Below, piece by piece: positions 1-6,843 of a DNA stretch of 20,903 nt. Made by a program: the position numbers and the translations under genes. The notes beneath the pieces were generated by a model, which worked only from the letters and a program-made list of their open reading frames with translations, was not told where the DNA came from and ran no database searches. Origin of the DNA: Alphaproteobacteria bacterium (GTDB lineage Bacteria > Pseudomonadota > Alphaproteobacteria > Puniceispirillales > Puniceispirillaceae); contig JAACDT010000094.1 in NCBI GenBank assembly GCA_009936885.1, forward strand, positions 1-20,903, in the 5' to 3' direction. Position 1 is the stretch's first letter, and each line of letters begins with the position of its first letter.

Positions 1-402
1 ATATATAGTAGACATAGCTCTCGAAGTTACCTGATGTAGTGGTTTAGATCAAGTTTGACAATTAAAAAAATAGCCTATTTTTCACTTTTTTTTCTTGACC
101 TTTTCTAGTCGATTGAAATTACTTAATTGATAAGGAGCCAAGGGATATGAATTTTATTATTCATGCTCAATATATAAGCGCCTTCTCAGAGTAAATTTGA
201 GCAAAGGGTCTGTTAATATAATGACTAATGGATGAGAAGACAGAACAAATAGATTAAACGTTATCTTTGATTTTTTGCTAATAGTTGCGTTTTTAGCAAT
301 TACCATAATTTGAAACAAAATATTTAACTACATGCTTTTTTTTGCTACCATAACCCCTAGAATAGGATGAATAAGAGCGCGTCTTGAAAAAAATAGAAAT
401 GC
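1..402. other. Non-coding stretch at window start
   Basis: No recognisable gene is present and stop codons are frequent in all frames. It contains an AT-only-arm inverted repeat at 66-82 (AAAAATAG, one base, CTATTTTT) followed by T-runs. That could be a weak terminator of a gene lying before the window, but the stem has almost no GC. A second inverted repeat, TTGCTAA/TTAGCAA at 275-299, has no following T-run. A 15-codon ORF with a good ribosome binding site (147-194) is listed separately. A TTGACA at 55-60 has no matching -10 element. The promoter of the following NDUFA12-like gene must lie here, but I could not place it. Confidence 0.6.
147..194 (+). CDS. Candidate 15-codon leader-like ORF
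   Basis: An ATG at 147 is preceded by AAGGAG (133-137 core, about 9 bases away) and by a second purine tract AAGGGA, one of the best Shine-Dalgarno contexts in the window. The ORF encodes MNFIIHAQYISAFSE and stops with TAA. Its last codons contain CTTCTCA, which can pair either with TTGAG just downstream (about 199) or with TGAGAAG near 234-240, so alternative pairing is imaginable. There is no run of one amino acid as in classical attenuator peptides, no clear terminator follows, and about 200 bases separate it from the next gene. It may be chance; no function is assigned. Confidence 0.18.
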   Translation: MNFIIHAQYISAFSE

Positions 403-789
403 TTGATCATTGATTGGAAAAAAAACCTAATGCATATCATTTCAAGAGTATTAATCGCCTGCACCTCTAGATTTAAAGGTGAAGACGAATTTGGAAATAA
501 ATATTATGAGAAGGCTAAGAGACAGAACCAGCTTAGGTCTAAAAGGTTTGTTCTATTCAAAGGCGTGGTAGAGGCATCAAAAGTGCCTGCAGACTGGCAT
601 GGATGGTTGCATCACACACAAGACGACACCCCTCCTGAGGGTGGTTATCAAAAGCATGAGTGGCAGGGAGCCCACTTGCCGAACTTAACAGGTACTAAAT
701 TCGCCTATCGCCCGAAAGGCCATCCGTTGAAAGGGGGGCGCCGTGCTAAAGCGTCTGGTGATTATGAGCCTTGGACGCCAACATCTTGA
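403..789 (+). CDS. NDUFA12-like NADH:ubiquinone oxidoreductase accessory subunit
   Basis: The 128-residue product belongs to the NDUFA12 / 17.2 kDa complex I accessory family, which in alphaproteobacteria and mitochondria associates with the matrix/cytoplasmic arm of NADH dehydrogenase. Family signatures are visible in order: GEDEFGNKYYE, then a VEASKVPADWHGWLHHTQDD block, then PNLTGTKFAYRP, and the terminal GDYEPWTP. The TTG at 403 is chosen because Trp5 then falls about 20 residues before GEDEFGN, as in the WWNG region of relatives. The alternative ATG at 430 has a slightly better upstream GGA but would remove this part. The N-terminal 25 residues are otherwise divergent from the family. 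The gene heads a plus-strand run with mlaD and DUF2155, an arrangement common in alphaproteobacteria. Family assignment is firm; the start is not. Confidence 0.9.
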   Translation: MIIDWKKNLMHIISRVLIACTSRFKGEDEFGNKYYEKAKRQNQLRSKRFVLFKGVVEASKVPADWHGWLHHTQDDTPPEGGYQKHEWQGAHLPNLTGTKFAYRPKGHPLKGGRRAKASGDYEPWTPTS

Positions 790-865
790 GCATATATAAT
801 TACAGATTGTCCGTTTTGGTGATACAGCCTGCTTACCTACACTGATTAAAGGATATTTTTATCAA

Positions 866-1312
866 ATGCGTCAAAACACATTAGAGACAATACTTGGTGC
901 GGTTATTATCATCGGAGCTGCATTATTTGCATTCACGGTTTATAATTCGGCTAATTTGACACCATCAGATGGGATGGAACTCAAAGCCGATTTTGGCGAC
1001 GTATCTGGTCTTTCTGCCGGGGATGATGTGTTTCTGGCTGGGATAAAAATTGGTCAGGTAACATCTCATGAGATTGATAAAATAACCTATATGGCGCGAC
1101 TAACATTCAGAATAAATCCGGATATAGAATTGCCGTCAGACACCAGTGCACGGATTGTTGCTAAATCACTTTTGGGTGGTTATGTGCTTGAACTATCGCC
1201 TGGAGCAGAGGATACCATGTTGCAAGCAGGGGATATTATCTATGATACATCAGACCCTGTGAGTCTTACCGATCTTCTCGGCAAATTTGTGTTTCAAAGT
1301 GCCAGTCAATAA
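866..1312 (+). CDS. mlaD: MlaD-like MCE-domain phospholipid transport protein
   Basis: This 148-residue protein has one N-terminal membrane anchor (about residues 8-27, ILGAVIIIGAALFAFTVY) and a single MCE domain (about 38-118) with the typical VSGLSAGDDVFLAGIKIGQV core and the LLGGYVLELSPG strand pair. MlaD is the periplasmic, inner-membrane-anchored hexameric substrate-binding subunit of the Mla ABC system that moves phospholipids between the membranes to keep outer-membrane asymmetry. Its length matches alphaproteobacterial MlaD. The partner genes mlaE and mlaF (permease, ATPase) are not here, so the complex must be assembled from another locus. AAAGGA lies about 12 bases upstream of the ATG. 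The gene lies 76 bases after the NDUFA12-like gene and 18 before DUF2155, so cotranscription is likely. Confidence 0.9.
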   Translation: MRQNTLETILGAVIIIGAALFAFTVYNSANLTPSDGMELKADFGDVSGLSAGDDVFLAGIKIGQVTSHEIDKITYMARLTFRINPDIELPSDTSARIVAKSLLGGYVLELSPGAEDTMLQAGDIIYDTSDPVSLTDLLGKFVFQSASQ

Positions 1313-1330
1313 AATTGATACTATTTCACA

Positions 1331-1747
1331 ATGAAGCTATCGAATATTTTTCTATTTAGAGTTTTTCTTATTATGGGCGTTCTTATGGTCCAAAATAACA
1401 AGGCAATTGCGTTCAGCTGGATAGAATCGCAAACAGCAGAGTTACAACTTCTTAATAAAATTACGGCGCGTATTTCAACTAAGTCAGTTCCAGTGGGCGG
1501 TGGTACGGAATTTGGCACGCTTGAGCTTAGGGTGCATTATTGCGCTTATCGACCGCCAGAAGAGCCCCCTGAAAATGTCGCTTTCATTATGATATTTGAT
1601 AATGGGTACGCAGAAAAGAAGCCCAAAAAAGCTCAAAAAGCCCAAAAAGCTCTGTTTTCTGGGTGGATGTTCGCTTCAAGCCCAGCTATTTCTGGATTGG
1701 AACATCCTGTTTATGATGTAACATTATTATCTTGCCATAAAGACTGA
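1331..1747 (+). CDS. DUF2155 family exported protein
   Basis: This 138-residue protein is recognised as DUF2155 by the KITARISTKSVPVGGGTEFG block, the CAYRPPEEPPENVAF segment and the C-terminal LFSGWMFASSPAISGLEHPV block. The N-terminus looks like a signal peptide: MKLSN, a hydrophobic stretch, then a likely cleavage after KAIA (about residue 27), so the mature protein should be periplasmic. Two cysteines (CAYR and the near-terminal LLSCHKD) may form a disulfide. Function is unknown. A Lys/Ala/Gln-rich insertion (KKPKKAQKAQKA), from a short DNA repeat at about 1618-1650, sits just before LFSGW. The gene has no clear Shine-Dalgarno. Its last 37 bases overlap the end of the convergent aat gene. 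Confidence 0.85.
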   Translation: MKLSNIFLFRVFLIMGVLMVQNNKAIAFSWIESQTAELQLLNKITARISTKSVPVGGGTEFGTLELRVHYCAYRPPEEPPENVAFIMIFDNGYAEKKPKKAQKAQKALFSGWMFASSPAISGLEHPVYDVTLLSCHKD

Positions 1748-2373
1748 AGAATAATTGATTCAGGGACATCAAGGCCCAGACTGGCTTTGCTGTTTATGGC
1801 GTGTTCAAGCTGCTTCTGAAAGTCATCTTTGTCTATGGATTCAATGCCGAATTGAATCAGATGATCATTTAAAAATTGTGCGTCTAATAATTTGAAATTG
1901 CCATAACGCAGACGAGCCATTAAATGACAAAGCGCGATTTTAGAAGCGTTTGATACGCGGCTAAACATGGATTCACCAAAAAAAGCACCGCCAATCGCAA
2001 CCCCGTATAACCCGCCTACCAATTGTCCCTCTTTATAGACTTCGACTGAATGGGCAAATCCAAGCATATGAAGAGAGATGTATAACCTTCTAATTTGTGG
2101 GTTAATCCATGTGTCTTGTGTGTCAGAGCGCGGGGCGGCACATCCATCAATTACAGCAGGAAAATTCTGGTTCCAATGAATCTCAAACGGCTGTTTTCTG
2201 AGTAATCGTTGAAGTCGTTTTGGTATTTGAGGGGGCTTTATTGGCAGAACACCGCGAATGTCAGGCTGAAAAAACTGAATGTCTTCTGCATCCCTACTAG
2301 CGGCCATCGGGAAAATGCCGAGTGTGTAGGCTTGGATAATCGTCTCTGGCGCGATAACAAATTGTTGTGACAC
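1711..2373 (-). CDS. aat: Leucyl/phenylalanyl-tRNA--protein transferase
   Basis: Aat transfers Leu or Phe from aminoacyl-tRNA to proteins with N-terminal Arg or Lys, creating N-degrons for ClpS/ClpAP in the cytosol. The 220-residue product has the family blocks: TLGIFPMA near the N-terminus, FFQPDIRGVLPI, TWINPQIRRLY, AHSVEVYKEGQLVGGLYG, GGAFFGESMFS and KLLDAQFLNDHL. The start is a GTG at 2373: it is preceded by AGGAG seven bases away and by an in-frame TAA immediately upstream, so no earlier start is possible. The 3' end overlaps the convergent DUF2155 gene by 37 bases. It lies downstream of aroQ on the same strand with a 134-base gap, where many alphaproteobacteria carry accB and accC. Confidence 0.96.
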   Translation of the reverse strand: MSQQFVIAPETIIQAYTLGIFPMAASRDAEDIQFFQPDIRGVLPIKPPQIPKRLQRLLRKQPFEIHWNQNFPAVIDGCAAPRSDTQDTWINPQIRRLYISLHMLGFAHSVEVYKEGQLVGGLYGVAIGGAFFGESMFSRVSNASKIALCHLMARLRYGNFKLLDAQFLNDHLIQFGIESIDKDDFQKQLEHAINSKASLGLDVPESIILQSLWQDNNVTS

Positions 2374-2507
2374 TTACACGCTCCTAATAATGCCCTAATA
2401 TCTTTTTATGCCACTGAAAAAAACTAGATGTTAAAAAATCAGTGCGTTTTTTAGGTAAATCTTGGAAAAGATTGCAGGTTAAAATCACCTCATATTATAG
2501 CGGTAAC

Positions 2508-2948
2508 CTAATCAGCAGAAAGTAATTCTGCGAGTGCCCTGATGGCGAGGCTGTAGGAGTTCGCGCCCAGCCCAACGATGATGCCATCAGATACTGCCGA
2601 AAGTATAGAGGTATGTCTAAATCCCTCACGGTTATATATGTTTGAAATATGAACCTCTATGATTTTGCCAGAAAACAGAGCCAGCGCATCCCTAATAGCA
2701 ACAGATGTATGACTATATCCACCAGCATTAAGAATAATGCCATCATAGGTCGCTGATGCTTGTTGAATTAGGCTAACAAGTTCTCCTTCATGGTTGGACT
2801 GGGCACATTCTGCTACCATATGAAGCTCCCTTGCCAACGCTTGACAGGCAGCTTCGATGTCTTGCAATTTTGTATGGCCGTAGATTTCGGGTTGCCTTGT
2901 CCCGAGCATATTTAAATTCGGCCCGTTAAGAATAAGAATTTTTGCCAT
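2508..2948 (-). CDS. aroQ: Type II 3-dehydroquinate dehydratase
   Basis: AroQ converts 3-dehydroquinate to 3-dehydroshikimate, the third step of the shikimate route to aromatic amino acids. The 146-residue protein is full length for the dodecameric type II enzyme. Active-site residues known from the family are all present: Arg18, Tyr23 (in PEIYG), Asn74 and His80 (NAGGYSHTSVAI), His100 (EVHISN) and Arg111 (FRH). The LNGPNLNMLG opening and QSNHEGELV block are also typical. The start ATG has AGGGG seven bases upstream. It ends in TAG, showing that amber is an ordinary stop codon here. A possible promoter lies at 3053-3081. It is the middle gene of a minus-strand set with the DsbA-like gene upstream and aat downstream. 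Confidence 0.97.
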   Translation of the reverse strand: MAKILILNGPNLNMLGTRQPEIYGHTKLQDIEAACQALARELHMVAECAQSNHEGELVSLIQQASATYDGIILNAGGYSHTSVAIRDALALFSGKIIEVHISNIYNREGFRHTSILSAVSDGIIVGLGANSYSLAIRALAELLSAD

Positions 2949-3052
2949 AACGCAACCCCTAAAATTAGACAGTAAAAAAAGTTTAGCTGACTTCCTATAG
3001 CGTAATTAAATCAAAAATGCGAATACTGAATTTTGCGGTGATTTCTCTTTAT

Positions 3053-3081
3053 TTAATAATGGGGTTTAATAATTGGGTCAA
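3053..3081 (-). promoter_or_regulatory. Putative sigma70-type promoter for aroQ
   Basis: On the minus strand TTGACC (3076-3081) and TATTAA (3053-3058) are separated by exactly 17 bases. The transcript would begin about 100 bases before the aroQ start, inside the 160-base gap after the DsbA-like gene. This fits aroQ-aat being transcribed separately from dsbA. The DNA here is AT-rich, so a chance match is possible. Confidence 0.35.
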
Positions 3082-3108
3082 AAAAAAGTAATTTACCTCT
3101 TTATTGTA

Positions 3109-3819
3109 TCAGCTGTTTTCTCGCTCTGCTTTGATGAGTGCTTTTATTTCCTCTAGACCAATAGCGCCTGGGATTATTTGCTCACCAATTAATAAAGCAG
3201 GCGTTCCCTCAATCCCGATTGCCCGTCCAGCATTCATATTGCGCTGTAATATTTTATCAAAACGGTTGCTAGAAATAGCCTCGTTATACAAGCTTAAATC
3301 AAGCCCCACCATTGTTGCTATAGACTGCAACGAGTCTTGTGTGATGCCGCCAACAGATGTCATTAAGGCATTATGATATTCTGCAAACCTGCCTTGCTCT
3401 TCAGCAGCAAGCGCTGCTTTGGCTGCTAATACAGAGCTCTTTGCCAAGATAGGAAATTCCTTCACCACAATTAACAAATCATCATCTTCGCTAATGAGGG
3501 TCTGTAATGTATTAAATAATCGCTTGCAATAACCACAATTATAGTCTGAATATTCATAGATAATAAAAGAAGCATCTGGATTACCCATAGTGCCATCACC
3601 TTCACTATCATAGGTCATTGACATCGCGATTTGCTTAGCATCTTCTGATTTTTGGTTAGAATAATTTACAATTAAGTCAAATAGCAATTCAGGGTTTTGG
3701 CTCAGATATTTCTCAATTATGTGCTGAATTTGCTGTTCTTCTGATTCTGAAAACTCAGCTTTTGCAGGATAGGTTATCAGAAAAAGGCACAGGGTTAGGT
3801 AATAAAAAATCTGCTTCAT
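3109..3819 (-). CDS. DsbA-family periplasmic thiol:disulfide oxidoreductase
   Basis: The 236-residue product has a signal peptide (hydrophobic residues 5-16, likely cleavage after PAKA at 21), a helical N-terminal extension (about 25-65) and a thioredoxin-fold domain with the CGYC redox motif at Cys95-Cys98 (DYNCGYCKR). The cis-proline loop is visible as IEGTPALLI. This arrangement resembles the Com1/27 kDa outer membrane protein branch of the DsbA superfamily, common in alphaproteobacteria, which acts on disulfides of exported proteins. Whether it oxidises or isomerises cannot be read from the sequence, and no dsbB is nearby. The start ATG has AGGA about 5 bases upstream. It follows the M48 protease gene on the same strand with a 98-base gap; both products act in the periplasm. 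Confidence 0.92.
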   Translation of the reverse strand: MKQIFYYLTLCLFLITYPAKAEFSESEEQQIQHIIEKYLSQNPELLFDLIVNYSNQKSEDAKQIAMSMTYDSEGDGTMGNPDASFIIYEYSDYNCGYCKRLFNTLQTLISEDDDLLIVVKEFPILAKSSVLAAKAALAAEEQGRFAEYHNALMTSVGGITQDSLQSIATMVGLDLSLYNEAISSNRFDKILQRNMNAGRAIGIEGTPALLIGEQIIPGAIGLEEIKALIKAERENS

Positions 3820-3917
3820 GATTATCCTGCTATTTTGAAATAATGAATTACGCTTGGCTCAATAGCATGTGTGAATTAATCTTTCAATAAAGGCCTTGCT
3901 ATTGGTTGACTGAAAAC

Positions 3918-5297
3918 TTAATAAGCTTTTAAAATCTGTGCGTTTTCTATTAAAAATTTCAAATCGATTAATTGTTTTTTTAATTCTGGTGATACGTTAC
4001 TTTGTTCTAATGCGCGTTTTAGCTGACTATTTGCTTGCTGCAGATCGCCATTTAGGAACTCTGCTTCAGCCAGCTGCCAGCTTGCTTTTGCGATATCCCC
4101 TGTTTTGCCAAGGGCGATAGCATATTCTCTTCGCACAAATGGCCAATCTGGCTCACCATCAACTGCGATTTTTAGAATATCTCTTGCTCGTGCGTAATTC
4201 TCAGCTATTCCAGTTGCTAATAATGCCCTGCCTAAACGCATCCCAATTAAGGGTGCTTGCTGGCTTTTGTCGGATGCGGCTGTTAAATACTCAATCGCAG
4301 ATGGCAAATTTTGGTCTGCAAAGGCTATTTCCCCGCCAAGTTCGTAAAAATAGGGGTTTTCTGGTTCTGCCAATAAAAGTGATTGGATATCCCTCATAGC
4401 CGCATCAGAATTGCCATATCTGAAATAAGCAATTGCTAGCTCATAGCGTTCATCTATAGATAGATTGTTGTTTTCTATAGCCTGTCCCGGAGTTTGTGCT
4501 GGAGTTTCTCCCAGAGTTTCTATTGTCTGTTCTGGTGGGTTTTCATATCCTGACAATTTAGCAACAATCCGGTTAAAATCAGCATAATCTGCTTCTGCCA
4601 TTATGCTATCTTTAAAGTTGGATTTTGCAAGGTGATCTTCATAGACAGCCAAACGTTGCTTGGTACCAGGATGCGTTCTATAATATTCTGACTGATGGCT
4701 TTCAGGTAATACATTTTGCTGTGATAGCCGCTGCATCATTTTCGCCATACCATCGGAGCTGATTTTGAGCTCATCAAGCATTTCTAACGCCCATTCATCG
4801 GCAATGGCTTCATTTATCCGTGAGCCGTAATAAAATTGCCGCGCTGCTCTATCGTTTCCGCCTACTAGCAGACCTGCTGCCAGCTCCCCAGAGCCCCCTA
4901 TTGCAGCAGCAGCAGCAAGAGCGGTGCTTAGCAAAGACGCCCCGCGCGCTTTTTTTATGGCTTCGCCTTTTCCGGCTACATGACCAGATGCAATATGGCC
5001 GAGCTCATGTGCCATCACGCCCATGACCTCTTCTAAAGTATCTGCCTCAAGCAAAAGACCAGAGTGAAGATATATAATATTATCTCCTGTAACAAAGGCA
5101 TTGTAAGAAGAATCCAGAATGATCCGAACCTTTATCTGTGACGAAATATTAGAGGCCTGAACCAATGGCGCCAATAGTGATTCTAGTTTGGTTTCTAGCT
5201 CGGTATCCCGAATTAAGTTTGCATAGCAACTCGTTGTTGATCCAATAAAAAATAGGAAAAAAAGCATAATCAAATGAAAGTTTCTAATATTCAACAT
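3918..5297 (-). CDS. Periplasmic M48 family zinc metalloprotease with TPR-like tail (BepA/YfgC type)
   Basis: The protein has 459 residues. An N-terminal signal peptide (hydrophobic about 8-19, likely cleavage after SCYA at 26) is followed by the M48 peptidase domain. The zinc site is HELGH at 97-101 with the downstream third ligand Glu163 in NEAIADEWA (Asp167 completes the ExxxD motif). An Ala/Gly-rich hydrophobic loop (about 119-147) separates them. After a Pro/Thr/Gln linker (about 258-275), the last 180 residues are helical TPR-like repeats, including AYFRYGNSDAAMRDIQSLL and SAIEYLTAASDKSQQ. BepA-type proteases degrade or help assemble outer-membrane proteins stalled at the BAM machinery; that role is inferred here. 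The start ATG is preceded by AAGGA at a slightly long spacing. It is divergent from the aminotransferase gene. Confidence 0.93.
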   Translation of the reverse strand: MLNIRNFHLIMLFFLFFIGSTTSCYANLIRDTELETKLESLLAPLVQASNISSQIKVRIILDSSYNAFVTGDNIIYLHSGLLLEADTLEEVMGVMAHELGHIASGHVAGKGEAIKKARGASLLSTALAAAAAIGGSGELAAGLLVGGNDRAARQFYYGSRINEAIADEWALEMLDELKISSDGMAKMMQRLSQQNVLPESHQSEYYRTHPGTKQRLAVYEDHLAKSNFKDSIMAEADYADFNRIVAKLSGYENPPEQTIETLGETPAQTPGQAIENNNLSIDERYELAIAYFRYGNSDAAMRDIQSLLLAEPENPYFYELGGEIAFADQNLPSAIEYLTAASDKSQQAPLIGMRLGRALLATGIAENYARARDILKIAVDGEPDWPFVRREYAIALGKTGDIAKASWQLAEAEFLNGDLQQANSQLKRALEQSNVSPELKKQLIDLKFLIENAQILKAY

Positions 5298-5539
5298 TTG
5301 TTTTGTGATTTCCTTTGATAAAATAAAATAAAATTCTTTATTTTACAAAAAAACAGAATTAAATTCAGAATAACGTATTTGACAAGGCAAATAAGATGTG
5401 ATGTTGTGCTTTCAGATTAATAATAATCAATAACTTTTACAAGAATAACATAGTTTAGCTCAATAATCAGTGCTTTGTGTCTCTTAATATTCTCCACGCT
5501 GCCTTAATTATAAAGCTTGATGTTAATAATGGGAAGAAA

Positions 5540-6721
5540 ATGACAGGTCCAACCCTAAAAATTGCTAAACGTAGTAAAATGCCGCCCTTCATGGCTATGG
5601 ATGTAATGCGCCTTGCCGCTGAGTTAGATGCACAAGGGCATGATATCGTGCATCTTGAGGTAGGGCAGCCATCCTCATCTGCCCCTAAACCGGTTATGGA
5701 TGCGCTTATTGACTCTATGGGGCAGCAAAAATCACGCGGATATGCTGTGGCACTTGGAATTATTGAGTTGCGCCAGAGAATAGCAGAACATTATCAAGAA
5801 TGGTACCAGATAGATTTAGATAGCGAACGTGTTGCGGTGACAGTGGGCTCATCGACTGGGTTTGCAATATCGTTTATGTCTGCTTTTGATGTTGGTGATA
5901 GAATTGCCATTCCAAATCCAGGCTATCCAGCCTATCGCAATCTAATGCTCGGTATGGGACTTGAGCCTGTGATTTTGCCAGCTGGCGCTGAAGAAGGGTG
6001 GATGCCAAGATTACAGGATATGGAAAACTGGGACAGATTGCCAGACGGGCTTATGATAGCAAGTCCGCATAATCCAACGGGTGTTGTAATTCCAGATGTA
6101 GAATTAAAAGAAATCTGTGAATGGTGTGACAAGAATGGGGTGCGGTTAATCTCGGATGAGATTTATCATGGGCTATCTTATACGGGTAGATGCGAGACAG
6201 CATTAAAATACACTGATAACGCCATTATTATTAATAGCCTGTCTAAGTATTTTTCAATGACAGGATGGCGGATTGGATGGATGATACTGCCAGAGCAGTT
6301 GATTAGTGCTGCTGAGAAATTAGCGCAGAACCTATACATATCAGCGCCAACACCTAACCAAATTGCATCTGTGAAAGCATTTGATTGTAGCGATGAGTTA
6401 GACCAGCATGTAGAGCGATATCAAGAAAATAGACAGGTATTATTATCAGGCCTGCCGTCAGAATTTCTTGGAAATGCAGCCCCTTGCGACGGTGCTTTTT
6501 ATATTTATGCAGATATTTCAGCATTAAGTGACGATTCAATTGCCTTTGCAAAGGAATTATTAGACCAAACTGGCGTTGCCACTACACCAGGCGTGGATTT
6601 TGATCCCATTAATGGGCATCGTTTTCTACGGTTATCTTTTGCGGGTTCTACAGCGACGATGCATGAAGCTGTTAAACGGATTAATGAATTTGTTGAAGCC
6701 TATAAAAAAGATGCTGCCTGA
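5540..6721 (+). CDS. Class I/II pyridoxal-phosphate aminotransferase (AspB-like)
   Basis: This is a fold-type I PLP aminotransferase of 393 residues when started at the ATG at 5540, which has GGGA five bases upstream. An in-frame GTG at 5477 would add 21 residues unlike the family and lacks a ribosome binding site. Visible motifs are GQPS (42-45), SPHNPTG with Asn178, SDEIYHGL with Asp206 and Tyr209, the PLP Schiff-base lysine Lys236 in NSLSKYFSMTGWRIGW, and the carboxylate-binding Arg364 in FLRLSF. It transfers amino groups between an amino acid and a 2-oxo acid; the exact substrate cannot be deduced. Family members at this position in alphaproteobacteria are often annotated as aspartate-type aminotransferases. 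It converges with rne, separated by a strong hairpin. Confidence 0.93.
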   Translation: MTGPTLKIAKRSKMPPFMAMDVMRLAAELDAQGHDIVHLEVGQPSSSAPKPVMDALIDSMGQQKSRGYAVALGIIELRQRIAEHYQEWYQIDLDSERVAVTVGSSTGFAISFMSAFDVGDRIAIPNPGYPAYRNLMLGMGLEPVILPAGAEEGWMPRLQDMENWDRLPDGLMIASPHNPTGVVIPDVELKEICEWCDKNGVRLISDEIYHGLSYTGRCETALKYTDNAIIINSLSKYFSMTGWRIGWMILPEQLISAAEKLAQNLYISAPTPNQIASVKAFDCSDELDQHVERYQENRQVLLSGLPSEFLGNAAPCDGAFYIYADISALSDDSIAFAKELLDQTGVATTPGVDFDPINGHRFLRLSFAGSTATMHEAVKRINEFVEAYKKDAA

Positions 6722-6784
6722 GAAATAACCTTAGCTGATAAATATTCATAATAGGCTAGATATTATAGTACCTTTTTTTAAGGT

Positions 6785-6818
6785 AAAAAAAGAGCAGATT
6801 TAAAAGACTAATCTGCTC
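6785..6818 (-). terminator. Rho-independent terminator of rne
   Basis: A perfect 9-bp stem, GAGCAGATT (6792-6800) with AATCTGCTC (6810-6818) and a 9-base loop, is followed on the minus strand by seven T residues (opposite A6785-A6791). It lies 26 bases after the rne stop codon. On the plus strand the same stem is followed, after eight bases, by a T-run, so it may also end the aminotransferase transcript, less efficiently. A neighbouring T-loop inverted repeat TACCTT/AAGGTA (6769-6785) abuts it. Confidence 0.8.
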
Positions 6819-6843
6819 ATATAAGATTTTTTATTTATCTTGA

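Noticed and set aside
55..60. TTGACA as a -35 promoter element
   Set aside because: No -10 element is found at 16-18 bases; the following DNA is A-tract and inverted repeat.
275..299. TTGCTAA/TTAGCAA hairpin as a terminator
   Set aside because: No T-run follows it on either strand.
3104..3376. 90-codon plus-strand frame antisense to the DsbA-like gene
   Set aside because: It is a shadow of a well-supported gene with signal peptide, CGYC and cis-Pro motifs.
5379..5384. TTGACA upstream of the aminotransferase gene as a promoter
   Set aside because: The hexamer 17 bases downstream is TGTTGT, a poor -10, and no better spacing was found.
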